From contig NZ_JBBCAS010000002.1 in the NCBI RefSeq assembly GCF_037203765.1, positions 372,001 through 436,000 of the forward strand: a stretch of DNA of 64,000 nt. The letters run 5' to 3'. Every line of letters starts with the position of its first letter. Position 1 is the first letter of the stretch. Below are positions 1 through 9,843 of the stretch, in pieces. The position numbers were made by a program, and so were the translations under genes. The notes beneath the pieces were generated by a model. The model did no database searches, was not told where the DNA came from, and saw only the letters and a list, made by a program, of their open reading frames with translations. This DNA comes from Sediminicola sp037203765. GTDB taxonomy: Bacteria > Bacteroidota > Bacteroidia > Flavobacteriales > Flavobacteriaceae.

Positions 1-77
1 ATCAGGATTTCCAATGCCTTTTCGTTTCCGGCAATATAATCCCTTACTAATACTGAGTCATCAATCTGTAGTTCCAT
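1..77 (-). CDS. RNA polymerase ECF sigma factor, N-terminal fragment
   Basis: Only the first 25 codons lie in the window, and the rest continues beyond base 1. Translation from the ATG at 77 gives MELQIDDSVLVRDYIAGNEK, followed by ALEIL. This resembles the start of flavobacterial ECF sigma-70 factors, in which region 2 begins with a short acidic helix and an RDYIAGNE-type segment. Such factors direct RNA polymerase to a small regulon. The gene is divergent from uvrA, and 247 bp separate the two starts. The identification rests on a short stretch and on remembered family starts, so the class is likely but the exact subfamily is not known. Confidence 0.6.
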   Translation of the reverse strand, partial: MELQIDDSVLVRDYIAGNEKALEIL

Positions 78-273
78 ACAAATTACTTTTTTTTGGTTAA
101 AATTAGGGGCCTCCCCTTTCGGAAAGGACTTCTAGTTATTTAGGTAAATTCTAAAAAGTAATTTTTCTGTATAGGCCTATATAGTTATTAATTACAATTC
201 AAATATATAAAAAAGAAGAGCTTATAAAAAAACATTGTTGTGATCTGCCCAATTAGTGATGTTAAAGTGTGGA

Positions 274-307
274 TTGTAGTTATTAAAAAGGACATATCGT
301 ATCTTTG
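274..307 (+). promoter_or_regulatory. uvrA promoter, Bacteroidota type
   Basis: TATCTTTG at 300-307 matches the Bacteroidota -7 consensus TAnnTTTG exactly. A TTG at 274-276 lies 23 bp upstream and could serve as the -33 element. Transcription would begin about 12 nt before the uvrA ATG, leaving a very short leader. Confidence 0.6.
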
Positions 308-324
308 CAGCCTTAAATTAGCGT

Positions 325-3102
325 ATGTCAACGATTTTAGATGTCAATCCAAAGCAAAATATAATCATCAAAGGTGCAAAATTGCACAACCTCAAAAATA
401 TCGACGTTGTTATTCCGCGCAATAAGCTGGTTGTCATTACAGGGCTTTCCGGCTCTGGGAAATCAAGTTTGGCGTTTGATACCCTTTATGCCGAAGGTCA
501 AAGGAGGTATGTTGAATCCCTTTCTTCCTATGCCAGGCAATTTTTGGGCAAATTGGACAAGCCCAAAGTGGATTATATAAAAGGAATCGCTCCGGCCATC
601 GCTATAGAACAAAAAGTAAACTCTACCAATCCCAGATCAACAGTAGGGACCACTACGGAAATCTATGATTATCTTAAACTATTATATGCCCGGATTGGAA
701 AGACCATCTCCCCTATTTCCGGTTTGGAGGTAAAGAAGCATACCGTTACCAATGTGGTAGATCATATAAAGAATTATGAAGCGGGAAAAAAGTTAATTCT
801 TTTGGCGCCTGTTCAGATAAAAAAAGATAGGGATCCCGTTAAATCCCTCCAGCTATTTTCCAAACAAGGATATGCAAGGATCAAATATAAAGGTGAGGTA
901 ATTCGTATTGACGATAGCATTACCGAAATTGACCGTGAATTTGATCTAGTTGTGGATAGAATCATCACCAAGGACGATGAGGATTTTTACAATAGATTGG
1001 CAAATGCTATTGATACGGCCTTTTTTGAGGGCAAAGGGGCATGTATCATAGAAGAGTTGGATAGTGGTGAACAAGTCCATTTCAGCAATAAATTTGAACT
1101 GGACGGAATGCAGTTCCTAGAGCCCAATGTACACTTGTTCAGCTTCAACAACCCCTACGGAGCATGCCCGAAATGCGAAGGTTATGGGGACGTAATTGGT
1201 ATCGATGAGGATCTGGTAATTCCAAATACCTCCCTATCGGTCTATGAAAATGCCATTTTTCCATGGAGAGGGGAAAGTATGGGATGGTATCGGGATCAAT
1301 TGGTGAATGCTGCATACAAGTTTGATTTTCCCATCCACAAACCTTGGTTTCAATTGAGTGATGAGCAAAAACAATTGGTATGGAGTGGAAATTCGCATTT
1401 TATTGGTATCGATAAGTTTTTCCAAACCTTGGAAGAAAAGAGTTATAAAATCCAAAATAGGGTCATGTTGTCCAGATATAGGGGCAAGACCAAATGTAAC
1501 CTCTGCAAAGGGAACAGGTTACGCAAGGAGACAGATTACGTCAAAGTCTCCGGTAAATCCATTTCGGAACTTGTTGAAATGCCCATTACCAAACTGATAC
1601 AGTTTTTTGATGAGTTTTCACTGAGCCAACATGACGAACAGATAGCATCACGCCTTTTGATAGAAATTAAAAGCAGGTTGGGATTCCTGAACAAAGTTGG
1701 TCTCACCTACCTCACCCTAAACAGAAAGTCGAACAGCCTATCCGGAGGGGAAAGCCAACGTATCAACTTGGCCACCTCATTGGGCAGTAGCCTTGTAGGA
1801 TCCATGTATATATTGGATGAGCCCAGTATAGGATTACACCCAAAAGATACTGAAAACCTGATCGACGTTTTGAAATCATTACGGGATTTGGGCAATACGG
1901 TAATTGTGGTAGAACACGATGAGGATATTATGAAGGCCGCAGATGAAGTAATAGATATAGGACCGGAAGCAGGAACGCATGGTGGTCATGTAGTGGCTCA
2001 TGGTACCATGCAGGATATTTTAAATTCCTCTTCATTGACTGCCCAATACCTCAATGGGTCCATGGCCATAGAAGTTCCCAAACAAAGAAGGAAATTTAAA
2101 AACCATATTCATATTAGTGGCGCTAGGGAAAATAACCTCAAAAATATAGACGTTACCTTCCCGTTAAATGTACTTACAGTAATCACTGGAGTTTCCGGTA
2201 GTGGGAAGAGTACCCTGGTAAAAAACTTATTGTACCCCATAGTATTGAAGGAAGTGGGAGGCTATGGGCAAAAAGCCGGACAGTATTCTGAAGTAGAAGG
2301 GAATTATTCGTCCATCAAGCATGTAGAGTTCGTAGACCAGAATCCGATAGGAAGGTCGTCACGATCCAACCCGGTTACCTACATCAAGGCCTATGATGAT
2401 ATCCGTAATTTATTCGCAAATCAAAAGCTCAGTAAATTAAGGGGCTACCAGGCCAAACACTTTTCATTTAACGTTGATGGCGGGCGCTGCGAAAAATGTA
2501 AGGGGGAAGGTGAAATAACTGTAGAAATGCAGTTTATGGCCGATGTTCATCTAGAATGCGACGTATGTAGCGGAAAAAGATTTAAGAAAGAAATACTAGA
2601 AGTTAAGTTCGAAGAAGTCAATATTGACGATGTACTGAATATGACCATCGATGATGCCATTGAATTTTTTGAAAAGAATCAGCAGTCAAAAATAGAGGGT
2701 AAACTAAAACCTTTACAGGATGTAGGGTTGGGTTACGTAACCCTTGGACAGTCGTCCTCTACCCTATCCGGAGGGGAAGCACAACGTATTAAGCTCGCTT
2801 CATTTTTGGTGAAAGGAAGTACCAAGGAAAAGGCGCTCTTTATTTTCGATGAGCCTACCACCGGGCTGCACTTTCACGATATTAAAAAATTGCTCAAATC
2901 CTTTGACGCCCTAATTTCCAAGGGACACTCCATTGTGGTTATAGAACACAATATAGATCTGATCAAGTGTGCCGACTATATTATTGATCTGGGACCAGAA
3001 GGAGGAGATAAAGGAGGTCAGTTATTGGCCCAGGGCACACCGGAAGAGGTTGCGAACAATAAAAAATCTTTCACCGCCAAATATCTTAAGGAGAAGTTAT
3101 AA
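325..3102 (+). CDS. uvrA: Excinuclease ABC subunit A
   Basis: UvrA is the damage-recognition ATPase of nucleotide excision repair. It loads UvrB at lesions in the cytoplasm. The 925-residue protein is close to the usual 940. It has a Walker A GLSGSGKSS near residues 40-48, the signature LSGGESQR in the first ATPase, a second Walker A GVSGSGKST, a second signature LSGGEAQR and the large zinc module with CEKC and CDVC. One oddity is in the first zinc module. The second CxxC is present at 281-284, but the first CxxC expected about 20 residues earlier is replaced by FELDGM. The ATG at 325 follows a good -7 element. The gene appears monocistronic. Confidence 0.95.
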   Translation: MSTILDVNPKQNIIIKGAKLHNLKNIDVVIPRNKLVVITGLSGSGKSSLAFDTLYAEGQRRYVESLSSYARQFLGKLDKPKVDYIKGIAPAIAIEQKVNSTNPRSTVGTTTEIYDYLKLLYARIGKTISPISGLEVKKHTVTNVVDHIKNYEAGKKLILLAPVQIKKDRDPVKSLQLFSKQGYARIKYKGEVIRIDDSITEIDREFDLVVDRIITKDDEDFYNRLANAIDTAFFEGKGACIIEELDSGEQVHFSNKFELDGMQFLEPNVHLFSFNNPYGACPKCEGYGDVIGIDEDLVIPNTSLSVYENAIFPWRGESMGWYRDQLVNAAYKFDFPIHKPWFQLSDEQKQLVWSGNSHFIGIDKFFQTLEEKSYKIQNRVMLSRYRGKTKCNLCKGNRLRKETDYVKVSGKSISELVEMPITKLIQFFDEFSLSQHDEQIASRLLIEIKSRLGFLNKVGLTYLTLNRKSNSLSGGESQRINLATSLGSSLVGSMYILDEPSIGLHPKDTENLIDVLKSLRDLGNTVIVVEHDEDIMKAADEVIDIGPEAGTHGGHVVAHGTMQDILNSSSLTAQYLNGSMAIEVPKQRRKFKNHIHISGARENNLKNIDVTFPLNVLTVITGVSGSGKSTLVKNLLYPIVLKEVGGYGQKAGQYSEVEGNYSSIKHVEFVDQNPIGRSSRSNPVTYIKAYDDIRNLFANQKLSKLRGYQAKHFSFNVDGGRCEKCKGEGEITVEMQFMADVHLECDVCSGKRFKKEILEVKFEEVNIDDVLNMTIDDAIEFFEKNQQSKIEGKLKPLQDVGLGYVTLGQSSSTLSGGEAQRIKLASFLVKGSTKEKALFIFDEPTTGLHFHDIKKLLKSFDALISKGHSIVVIEHNIDLIKCADYIIDLGPEGGDKGGQLLAQGTPEEVANNKKSFTAKYLKEKL

Positions 3103-3228
3103 TCTTATATTTAATTTTATATTACTTATAATCAAATACTTAAGTGTGTTTGATTTTTTTTGGCACACTCTTTGAAATAAGGTTATCAAATGTAAATAAT
3201 TACATTCCGAACTTTAAAACCTTATATC

Positions 3229-4548
3229 ATGAAAAACTTAGTACTCCTTTTTACAGCGTTGATTTTTGGTGCTTCCAATGCCATGGCTGTTACGGTAGAA
3301 GATAAGGTTGCAATACGCAATGCTTATAATTACAACAACTCCTTTATTTTTGTTGAAGATGGCATTACGTTTTCGGTATACCCAGACGGAGAATTCGACT
3401 TTTATATTGATGATAGAGCTGGGGTAAGCGCCAATGTGAACTTTAGAAATACCAGTATTACCTTTAACTCTGGTTATGATTACAACCCATATGTACAGTA
3501 CGATGATTATGGAGCAGTAATCCAGGTAGAGAACATTCCTATATATTATGATTACTACGGAAGGGTAACCCAAGTAGGCAATGTAGATATATCCTATAAC
3601 CGGGGACGAGTAAATAGATTGGGTGGTTTATATGTTTACTATAACAGAAACGGGGTATACAGCCATCATACCGGATTCATCAATGTTTACAATAGATATT
3701 ACGTATACAGGCCTTTTCACAACTATTTTGCTAGACCAGCGGTAGGATTATGCTTGGTATATAACAGACCATATAGAAGATATTATGAACCCGTACGATA
3801 CACGTATTACAAGCCATATTACAACAACTATAGAAGATCATATGCGAAATTTGGATATGAGCACAAGTACAAAAAAGACCATTACAGAAAATCTGATGTG
3901 TACAGGAACGATAGGCGCGTTGTAGCAAGAGATAACCATTCCAGAAGAAATGATGGATACAGGACTACAGGCAACGTTATCAGAAGAAGCGAAGGACGTA
4001 GTGTTGATTATTCAAGGAACAATACTTACAGTAGATCGAATAGAGATTGGGAAAGAGATGATGATGATGATTCTAAACGCAATAATAAGGATGCTAGGAA
4101 AAGTAATTCCAACAGATCGGATAGAGATGATTATGATTCCAGACGAAATGGGGATTATTCAAGAAAAAGTAATTCCAATAGAACAGATAGATCTGATTAT
4201 AATGCTAAAAGAAATATTGACCGAAATAGTGGCGAGAGCAGATCATCCAGGCCCGCGGTTAACAGAACTGTAACTAAAAGGGAAGTATCTAGGTCTCCAA
4301 GGAACACAACAGTTACCAGGACCAGTACTTCTTACAAAAAACCGGAGGGAAGAGATGCTGGCAGAACGGTTACCACAAGAACCCAAAAGTCGGTTTCTTC
4401 GAAGCCCAGTGGTTCTCGGAATTCTAGAAGTTCACAGGTATCGTCCAGGACCTCTGCTCCCAAAAGCGTTGGGAAAGCTTCCACCAGCAATAGAAGAAGT
4501 GGTTCAGCCACCACCAGTTCTAGAGGTAGGAGTTCCAGAGATTTTTAA
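3229..4548 (+). CDS. Secreted Tyr-rich and Arg/Ser/Asp-rich low-complexity protein
   Basis: I do not recognise a named family with known function. Residues 1-20 form a signal peptide (MKNLVLLFTALIFGASNAMA). Residues of about 25-170 form a beta-rich region full of Tyr and Asn with repeated short units ending in GRV/GGV, such as IYYDYYGRVTQVGNV. Residues of about 175-230 are Arg/Tyr-rich. The remaining half is low-complexity Arg, Ser, Asn, Asp and Thr with repeats of the type KSNSNR(S/T)DR. The strongly basic disordered tail suggests an envelope or extracellular protein binding polyanions, but this is inference. A strong hairpin terminator follows, so it is probably a single-gene unit. Confidence 0.75.
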   Translation: MKNLVLLFTALIFGASNAMAVTVEDKVAIRNAYNYNNSFIFVEDGITFSVYPDGEFDFYIDDRAGVSANVNFRNTSITFNSGYDYNPYVQYDDYGAVIQVENIPIYYDYYGRVTQVGNVDISYNRGRVNRLGGLYVYYNRNGVYSHHTGFINVYNRYYVYRPFHNYFARPAVGLCLVYNRPYRRYYEPVRYTYYKPYYNNYRRSYAKFGYEHKYKKDHYRKSDVYRNDRRVVARDNHSRRNDGYRTTGNVIRRSEGRSVDYSRNNTYSRSNRDWERDDDDDSKRNNKDARKSNSNRSDRDDYDSRRNGDYSRKSNSNRTDRSDYNAKRNIDRNSGESRSSRPAVNRTVTKREVSRSPRNTTVTRTSTSYKKPEGRDAGRTVTTRTQKSVSSKPSGSRNSRSSQVSSRTSAPKSVGKASTSNRRSGSATTSSRGRSSRDF

Positions 4549-4581
4549 AAAATAGTTTTTAGGTTGGTTAGTTAGTTGTTT

Positions 4582-4612
4582 AACCCCGCGTCAATTTTAT
4601 TGACGCGGGGTT
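4582..4612. terminator. Bidirectional intrinsic terminator
   Basis: A perfect 13-bp stem (AACCCCGCGTCAA pairing with TTGACGCGGGGTT) with a 5-nt loop is followed by a T-run on the plus strand. It lies between two convergent genes and can end both transcripts. Confidence 0.85.
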
Positions 4613-4643
4613 TTTATTTTTAAATTGAAGTTACATCAATCCA

Positions 4644-6116
4644 CTACTTAGCCCTATCATCCTTCCGCTTGAGATATTTGGAAAGTACGCCATAGACATC
4701 TTCCGATATTCGAAAACGGTAAAGTACACCCACGTAAAACAGGGTGATCAAGGTGCCTTTTAAAAAAATATTTACAATCGGGTGAAAAGCGAATCTCAAG
4801 GAAACAAACAATGCTATGACCAAGAGCAAGAGTGCTAAAACTTTTATTGTTTCTGATGTAAAGGGCTGTATGCCCAATTTTACTTTCACATAGGCCAGTT
4901 TAATGGTGTTATATATAAATATTGCAATAAATGTTGCAATTGCAGCACCATTGATTCCGTATTTTGGGATCAGCCATAAGTTGAACAAAATAGTAAGTAC
5001 GGCCAAGAGTACGCCCATCACCAATACGGCCCTGTAGTAATCTGAGTTGTACAAAATAGCATTGTTGTTTCCCAATAAGGCGTCATATACTTTGGCCAAT
5101 CCAATTAATAGGACCACTACAAATCCGCCTCTATAGGCTTCCGGTAATAAATAATAAAGATCATTAAGGTTCAAGATGATCAGGACAAACAAAAGGCCCG
5201 AAACAATAAACAGCGTCAAGGAACTTTTCTCATATAGCTTTTTCATACCTAATGTATCCTTCTTGTTCAATAATTCCGCAGTTAAAGGATAGGCTATCTG
5301 GTGCATGGACCTTGCAGGTACGGCGATAACTGTGGCTATAAAAATGGCCACACTGTAATAGGCGACATTTTCAATTTGAATGAATTGGTTGATCATAAAC
5401 CGATCTACTTCCAACAAAATAACGGAAGCGGAACCCCCTAGAATAATTAGCGCACTATAATTGATTATTCTTGGTGTTGACTTGGGAAATGAGAAGATCA
5501 AATTTGGCATTCTTAATCGATAGGCATAAATTTTCATCAGAATAGTCCGCAACAAATAAACCCCTACCAGTGCCTTTAAGAATACTTCAATGGAAATAAG
5601 TTCATAGAATACCAGGAACAATAAAATGGTGACTCCTATTCTAGCGAATACTTCCTTCATAAAATTTCCAAATACAGATTTCATCCGTATTCTAGCCCAA
5701 GCATAGAAGACTTCAAAATAGGCCATGGAAAACCCGATCAGAAATATATACCACACATAACCTTTCACAATTGGATTTTCCTTGGATAGAAAATCTCCAA
5801 TCACGGTATAACCAACGTACGTGATCGCAGTGGCCGGAATAATCAAAAAAAGTGGCAGGATCAACATCAAGGTTAGAAATCCGTCAGCACTTCTTTTGTC
5901 CTCAAAGGAACTATAGTATTTTACCAGGGTATTTGGGACCCCAAAGGCCAACAATGGCATGAGAATGGCAGAAGTGGATAGTATAACCCCAACGAGGCCG
6001 TAATATTCATCGGTAAGAAAACGGGTATATAGAAATAGGGTGTTTATGGCACCCACCCCAAACCCTAGATAGGTTACCAAGGTATTCTTAAAAGATTGTT
6101 TAAAGATTATTCCCAT
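4644..6116 (-). CDS. Polysaccharide flippase / Wzx-like membrane protein
   Basis: This is a 490-residue integral membrane protein with about 12-14 hydrophobic segments. It is typical of the MVF/oligosaccharide flippase superfamily (RfbX/Wzx-like). The N-terminal segment, with the FGVGAINTLFLYTRFLTDEYYG pattern shortened here, matches flavobacterial lipopolysaccharide biosynthesis proteins. Such proteins move lipid-linked oligosaccharides across the inner membrane. The ATG at 6116 overlaps the end of the upstream glycosyltransferase by 10 bp, implying translational coupling. The pairing with a glycosyltransferase supports a role in surface glycan export. The exact substrate cannot be read from the sequence. 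Confidence 0.85.
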   Translation of the reverse strand: MGIIFKQSFKNTLVTYLGFGVGAINTLFLYTRFLTDEYYGLVGVILSTSAILMPLLAFGVPNTLVKYYSSFEDKRSADGFLTLMLILPLFLIIPATAITYVGYTVIGDFLSKENPIVKGYVWYIFLIGFSMAYFEVFYAWARIRMKSVFGNFMKEVFARIGVTILLFLVFYELISIEVFLKALVGVYLLRTILMKIYAYRLRMPNLIFSFPKSTPRIINYSALIILGGSASVILLEVDRFMINQFIQIENVAYYSVAIFIATVIAVPARSMHQIAYPLTAELLNKKDTLGMKKLYEKSSLTLFIVSGLLFVLIILNLNDLYYLLPEAYRGGFVVVLLIGLAKVYDALLGNNNAILYNSDYYRAVLVMGVLLAVLTILFNLWLIPKYGINGAAIATFIAIFIYNTIKLAYVKVKLGIQPFTSETIKVLALLLLVIALFVSLRFAFHPIVNIFLKGTLITLFYVGVLYRFRISEDVYGVLSKYLKRKDDRAK

Positions 6117-7387
6117 CCAATAAGCTGCGCTAATTTGCCAGTAAGCTCCCGCCTACAATATTGTTCTATATTCCGACTTTTCACATGAAGCTCATTTTTT
6201 TGATATGACTTAAACCATACCTCAAGTTGTTCCTTGATCCCAGTACTTTCATTATAACTAAACGCCTTCCCCGAATTGGTATCCGCGATCATATCGGCCA
6301 CTTCCCAATTTTGTGGACCAATACCTAAAATAGGACGTTTTGCCTTCATATATTCAAAAACCTTCCCGGGAATTATTCCTTGGGTCTCCTCACTATCTAT
6401 TTCCACCAATAACAATAGCTGTGAACTTTGTTGCTTTTTTACGGCCTCATCATGTGAAATATAACCAATCAATCTCACATAAGGTTCAAGACCATGACCA
6501 TAAATAGATTGTAGTACATCTTCACTAACTACTCCTATCAGTTCTAGCTCAAGCTTTTTCTTAAATTCGGAATTTTCTTCGGTTAGCCCTTTTATTGCTT
6601 GCCATAACGACTCAGGATTCCTTCCGGTTAACAAGGAACCAATATGTGAAATGGTAAACTTATCGTCCAATTGTTCAATATGTTTTCCATCTCCATCATA
6701 CCCATTGGTAATGACCTGTATTGGTTTGTCCGTAATCAGGGAAAATTCTTTTTTGGTGGTTTTACTGGTGACCACAATACAATCGGCACTATTGAGTACT
6801 TCAGATTCCAATTGGCGATGTTTTACTTGTGAACCTTTCGTAAGCCTTAGTTTTTTATGGTACCCTATGGAAGTCCACGGATCCCTAAAATCTGCTATCC
6901 ATTGCAAGTCATTCTTGGATTTTAATTCCATCCCGATCAGATGGACACTGTGGGGTGGCCCTGTCGTGATTACCGTCCTTATACCCTCCTTTTCTATCAC
7001 TTCCTGCAAATACGCTACAGAAGGCCTCACCCAGAATTTTCGTGCATCCGGAATAAATAAATTTCCTCGGATCCATAGCAGTAATTTCTCTACTATGGAT
7101 TGATCGGTTGACTGAATAATGCCTGAACTAATTCTCTTGGTTTTCTTCTTTGAAAAAAGGCTTGCCAATTGATAAGGCTCAAATATCCTTTGTTTTAATA
7201 TGTTTATCCCTTCAGGAATTTCGTTTCCAAAACTGGGATCAACAATTGGATAATGAGGATTCTCCGGAACATAAACAATGGGCTCAACATCAAATTCCCT
7301 AAGGTACTTTACAAATTTCAACCATCGCTGTACGCCAGGTCCTCCAGCGGGTGGCCAATAATAAGTGATGATTAGCGCCTTTTTCAT
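6107..7387 (-). CDS. Glycosyltransferase, GT4-like
   Basis: The 426-residue protein begins KKALIITYYWPPAGGPGVQR, the N-terminal Rossmann strand and Gly-rich loop of flavobacterial GT-B glycosyltransferases. The C-terminal half has the nucleotide-sugar binding pattern LLLLVEIDSEETQGIIPGK followed by FEYMKAKRPIL, as in family 4-type enzymes. It probably transfers a sugar from an activated donor to a lipid-linked or surface glycan on the cytoplasmic side. Its ATG shares one base with the stop of the upstream YfhO-like gene (TAATG), and its end overlaps the flippase. The three genes are therefore clearly co-transcribed. Confidence 0.85.
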   Translation of the reverse strand: MKKALIITYYWPPAGGPGVQRWLKFVKYLREFDVEPIVYVPENPHYPIVDPSFGNEIPEGINILKQRIFEPYQLASLFSKKKTKRISSGIIQSTDQSIVEKLLLWIRGNLFIPDARKFWVRPSVAYLQEVIEKEGIRTVITTGPPHSVHLIGMELKSKNDLQWIADFRDPWTSIGYHKKLRLTKGSQVKHRQLESEVLNSADCIVVTSKTTKKEFSLITDKPIQVITNGYDGDGKHIEQLDDKFTISHIGSLLTGRNPESLWQAIKGLTEENSEFKKKLELELIGVVSEDVLQSIYGHGLEPYVRLIGYISHDEAVKKQQSSQLLLLVEIDSEETQGIIPGKVFEYMKAKRPILGIGPQNWEVADMIADTNSGKAFSYNESTGIKEQLEVWFKSYQKNELHVKSRNIEQYCRRELTGKLAQLIGWE

Positions 7388-9822
7388 TACGCTTCTTCCT
7401 TTTTACGGGAACTCCATAAAGAAAAGCCGATACCTCCTAAGATGAACAGGCCTAAAAGAACTGAGCTTGCCAAGGTAATTGTTCCCCCGGTCTCTATCAC
7501 TTCAGGTTGAAATTTAAATTCAATTTTATGGTTTCCTGCAGGCACTTTCATGGCCCTAAGGATATAATTCACCTTAAAGTGAGGAGTTTTGATCCCATCG
7601 ATATAGGCATGCCAGCCGTTAGCATAATACATTTCAGAAAAAACGACCAAAGCATCCTCGGAACTGATAGACCTATAGGTCAAATGATTGGGTTTATAGT
7701 CTACAAGTTTGATGGTTGCCGAAGCATCCTTAGGAAAGGAACGTGGTGCAATATTTGGAAAATCATTCTTATTAAAAACCGCCTCGTTCACAACATCCAA
7801 ACTATCCAAGGCTTGCATCTCTTTGTTGGCACTTGTTACAGAAATCAGATCGGTTATGAACCAAGCATTTCCATTGGCATAAGGATTTAGAGCTGGATAA
7901 TCCCTGCCCTCTTCATCTTGCTGCACCACATACTTTACGTTGAGCATATTCAGCACACGCATGTTGTTCTTGTACACATGGAACTCAAATAATTCCTGTA
8001 GAGCGGCAGGTTTTGCTGCATGGTACCCTCCGATCGATTGATGAAAGTAGGAAGTTCTCGCTCCATTTAAACCCTCTGAAGGATCATACACTCGGAATAT
8101 TCCCGGATCTTTTGCTATCTGTTTGTCCATGGCAGTTTCCTGGAAAGGTTCTTCCATTTCCCTTGCCCTGACAAAATCAGTTTCGTTCACATATCGTAGA
8201 TCAACACCTACAAGGTCAACTATAATTAGTACTCCAAGGGCCACCGTCAATAGGTTTTCTTTGATGCGCTCCTTGAGGTACAACCAAAGGGCGATGGCGG
8301 CCAAAAGGACATAAACCAAAGATCGGATCAAATCACTGATATAAACAGCTTCCCTGTCCAACTGTATCATGGTCATAATTTCGTCACCAAAATATTGTCT
8401 GTAAGTATCATCACTTTGTCCAACAAAATCAAATGTACCCTTGAATAGGAACAATAGGATCACAAAGCCCAGAACCGTTAAAAAAGAAATTTTTAAGGCG
8501 TTCAACTTTTTGGTCTTGTCCAAGGAAGGCTTAAATAATTGCACCAAGGCCATTATTGCCAAGATTGGGGCACACAACTCCAAGATTACTTGTATGGAAG
8601 ATACTGCCCTGAACTTATCGTATAGCGGAAAGAACTCGATCATGAAGTCGGTCAACAAACCAAAATTCTTGCCCCATGAAAGTAAGAGGGCCATGATGGT
8701 ACCTCCTACGAGCCACCACTTGGTCCTACCCTTAACCAGGAAAATGCCCATAATAAATAGAAAAAATACAATGGCCCCAATGTATGCAGGGGCGGCCACA
8801 ATGGGCTGATCCCCCCAATATAGCGGTAGACCACTGGAAAATTCCAAGGCCTTGGACCTAGACAATCCCTGATTGGTCAAATAGGTATAGGCGTTGGATT
8901 CCGTGCCCAGGTCTTCACTATTGGAACCTCCAAACAATCTAGGTACAAATAAATTCATGGATTCGGCAATACCATAACTGTATTGGGTAATGTACTCTTT
9001 ATCCAAGCCACTGGTACTCTCTTTAGGGGATCCATCGGGGTTGATCGTAAGCTCCGTTTTGCCCCTGGTACTCCAATCGGCGTATTCTTTGGTTGCCATT
9101 AGACTTGTGGCATTGACCAGAATACCCAAGAAAACAGCACCTATTAGGATACCTAGGGAAATAAAGAAATTCTTGTAGGTTTTATTTTGAATCGCATCAA
9201 GGAGATAGGTAGCTCCCACAACCAATACCAACAACATGAAATAATAGGTCATTTGATAGTGATTGGCACTTACCTCAAGAGCCATGGCCAAGGCGGTAAG
9301 AATAAAGCCCCAAATATATTTTTTTCTAAAAGTTAGGATGATACCTGCAAGAATTATCGGTAAATAGCCAATAGCGTGTGCTTTGGCATTATGTCCCACC
9401 CCTAAAATAATGATCAGATAAGTAGAAAAACCAAAGGCAAGAGCGCCTAGGGCAGATAGTCTGTAATCTACCTTCATACAGCACAATAGAATATAAAAAC
9501 CTATGAAGTACAGGAATAGGTAATCGGCCGGTCTGGGCAAAAATCGGATCAGTCCATCCAATTGCTTCACATAATTATGGGGGTAATTGGCCCCAAGTTG
9601 ATATGTGGGCATCCCTCCAAAGGCACTATTGGTCCAATAAGGTTCCTTTCCATTGGTATTCCTAAAATCGGCCTGTTCCTTGGCCATTCCGGTATACTGG
9701 GCTATATCGGATTGAAAAATTTTCTTTCCCTGTAAGACTGGGTGGAAGTACGCTAGGGAAGCTACAATAAATAGAACAAGAACAAAGAAATGTATAAATA
9801 GCGCTTTAATGCCGATTTTCAT
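7387..9822 (-). CDS. YfhO family membrane protein
   Basis: This 811-residue protein has an N-terminal signal-anchor, roughly a dozen membrane segments over the first 550 residues, and a soluble C-terminal part. The motif YYANGWHAYIDGI near residue 730 and the closing EFKFQPEVI segment before a final membrane helix are hallmarks of YfhO proteins. In Firmicutes YfhO glycosylates lipoteichoic acid. Bacteroidota homologues are presumed GT-C-type glycosyltransferases using lipid-linked sugars in the periplasm, but their acceptor is not known. It lies in an operon with a glycosyltransferase and flippase downstream and a DUF4834 gene upstream (21 bp gap). Confidence 0.85.
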   Translation of the reverse strand: MKIGIKALFIHFFVLVLFIVASLAYFHPVLQGKKIFQSDIAQYTGMAKEQADFRNTNGKEPYWTNSAFGGMPTYQLGANYPHNYVKQLDGLIRFLPRPADYLFLYFIGFYILLCCMKVDYRLSALGALAFGFSTYLIIILGVGHNAKAHAIGYLPIILAGIILTFRKKYIWGFILTALAMALEVSANHYQMTYYFMLLVLVVGATYLLDAIQNKTYKNFFISLGILIGAVFLGILVNATSLMATKEYADWSTRGKTELTINPDGSPKESTSGLDKEYITQYSYGIAESMNLFVPRLFGGSNSEDLGTESNAYTYLTNQGLSRSKALEFSSGLPLYWGDQPIVAAPAYIGAIVFFLFIMGIFLVKGRTKWWLVGGTIMALLLSWGKNFGLLTDFMIEFFPLYDKFRAVSSIQVILELCAPILAIMALVQLFKPSLDKTKKLNALKISFLTVLGFVILLFLFKGTFDFVGQSDDTYRQYFGDEIMTMIQLDREAVYISDLIRSLVYVLLAAIALWLYLKERIKENLLTVALGVLIIVDLVGVDLRYVNETDFVRAREMEEPFQETAMDKQIAKDPGIFRVYDPSEGLNGARTSYFHQSIGGYHAAKPAALQELFEFHVYKNNMRVLNMLNVKYVVQQDEEGRDYPALNPYANGNAWFITDLISVTSANKEMQALDSLDVVNEAVFNKNDFPNIAPRSFPKDASATIKLVDYKPNHLTYRSISSEDALVVFSEMYYANGWHAYIDGIKTPHFKVNYILRAMKVPAGNHKIEFKFQPEVIETGGTITLASSVLLGLFILGGIGFSLWSSRKKEEA

Positions 9823-9843
9823 GGTTGGTTGATATGGTATTAA

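Noticed and set aside
115..127. Short palindrome CCTTTCGGAAAGG before uvrA
   Set aside because: It has only 6-bp arms in a divergent promoter region and no conserved partner, so it is most likely chance.
3950..4273. Ile/Met-rich 107-codon frame inside the low-complexity protein gene
   Set aside because: It is a shifted frame of repetitive codons and has no start context of its own.
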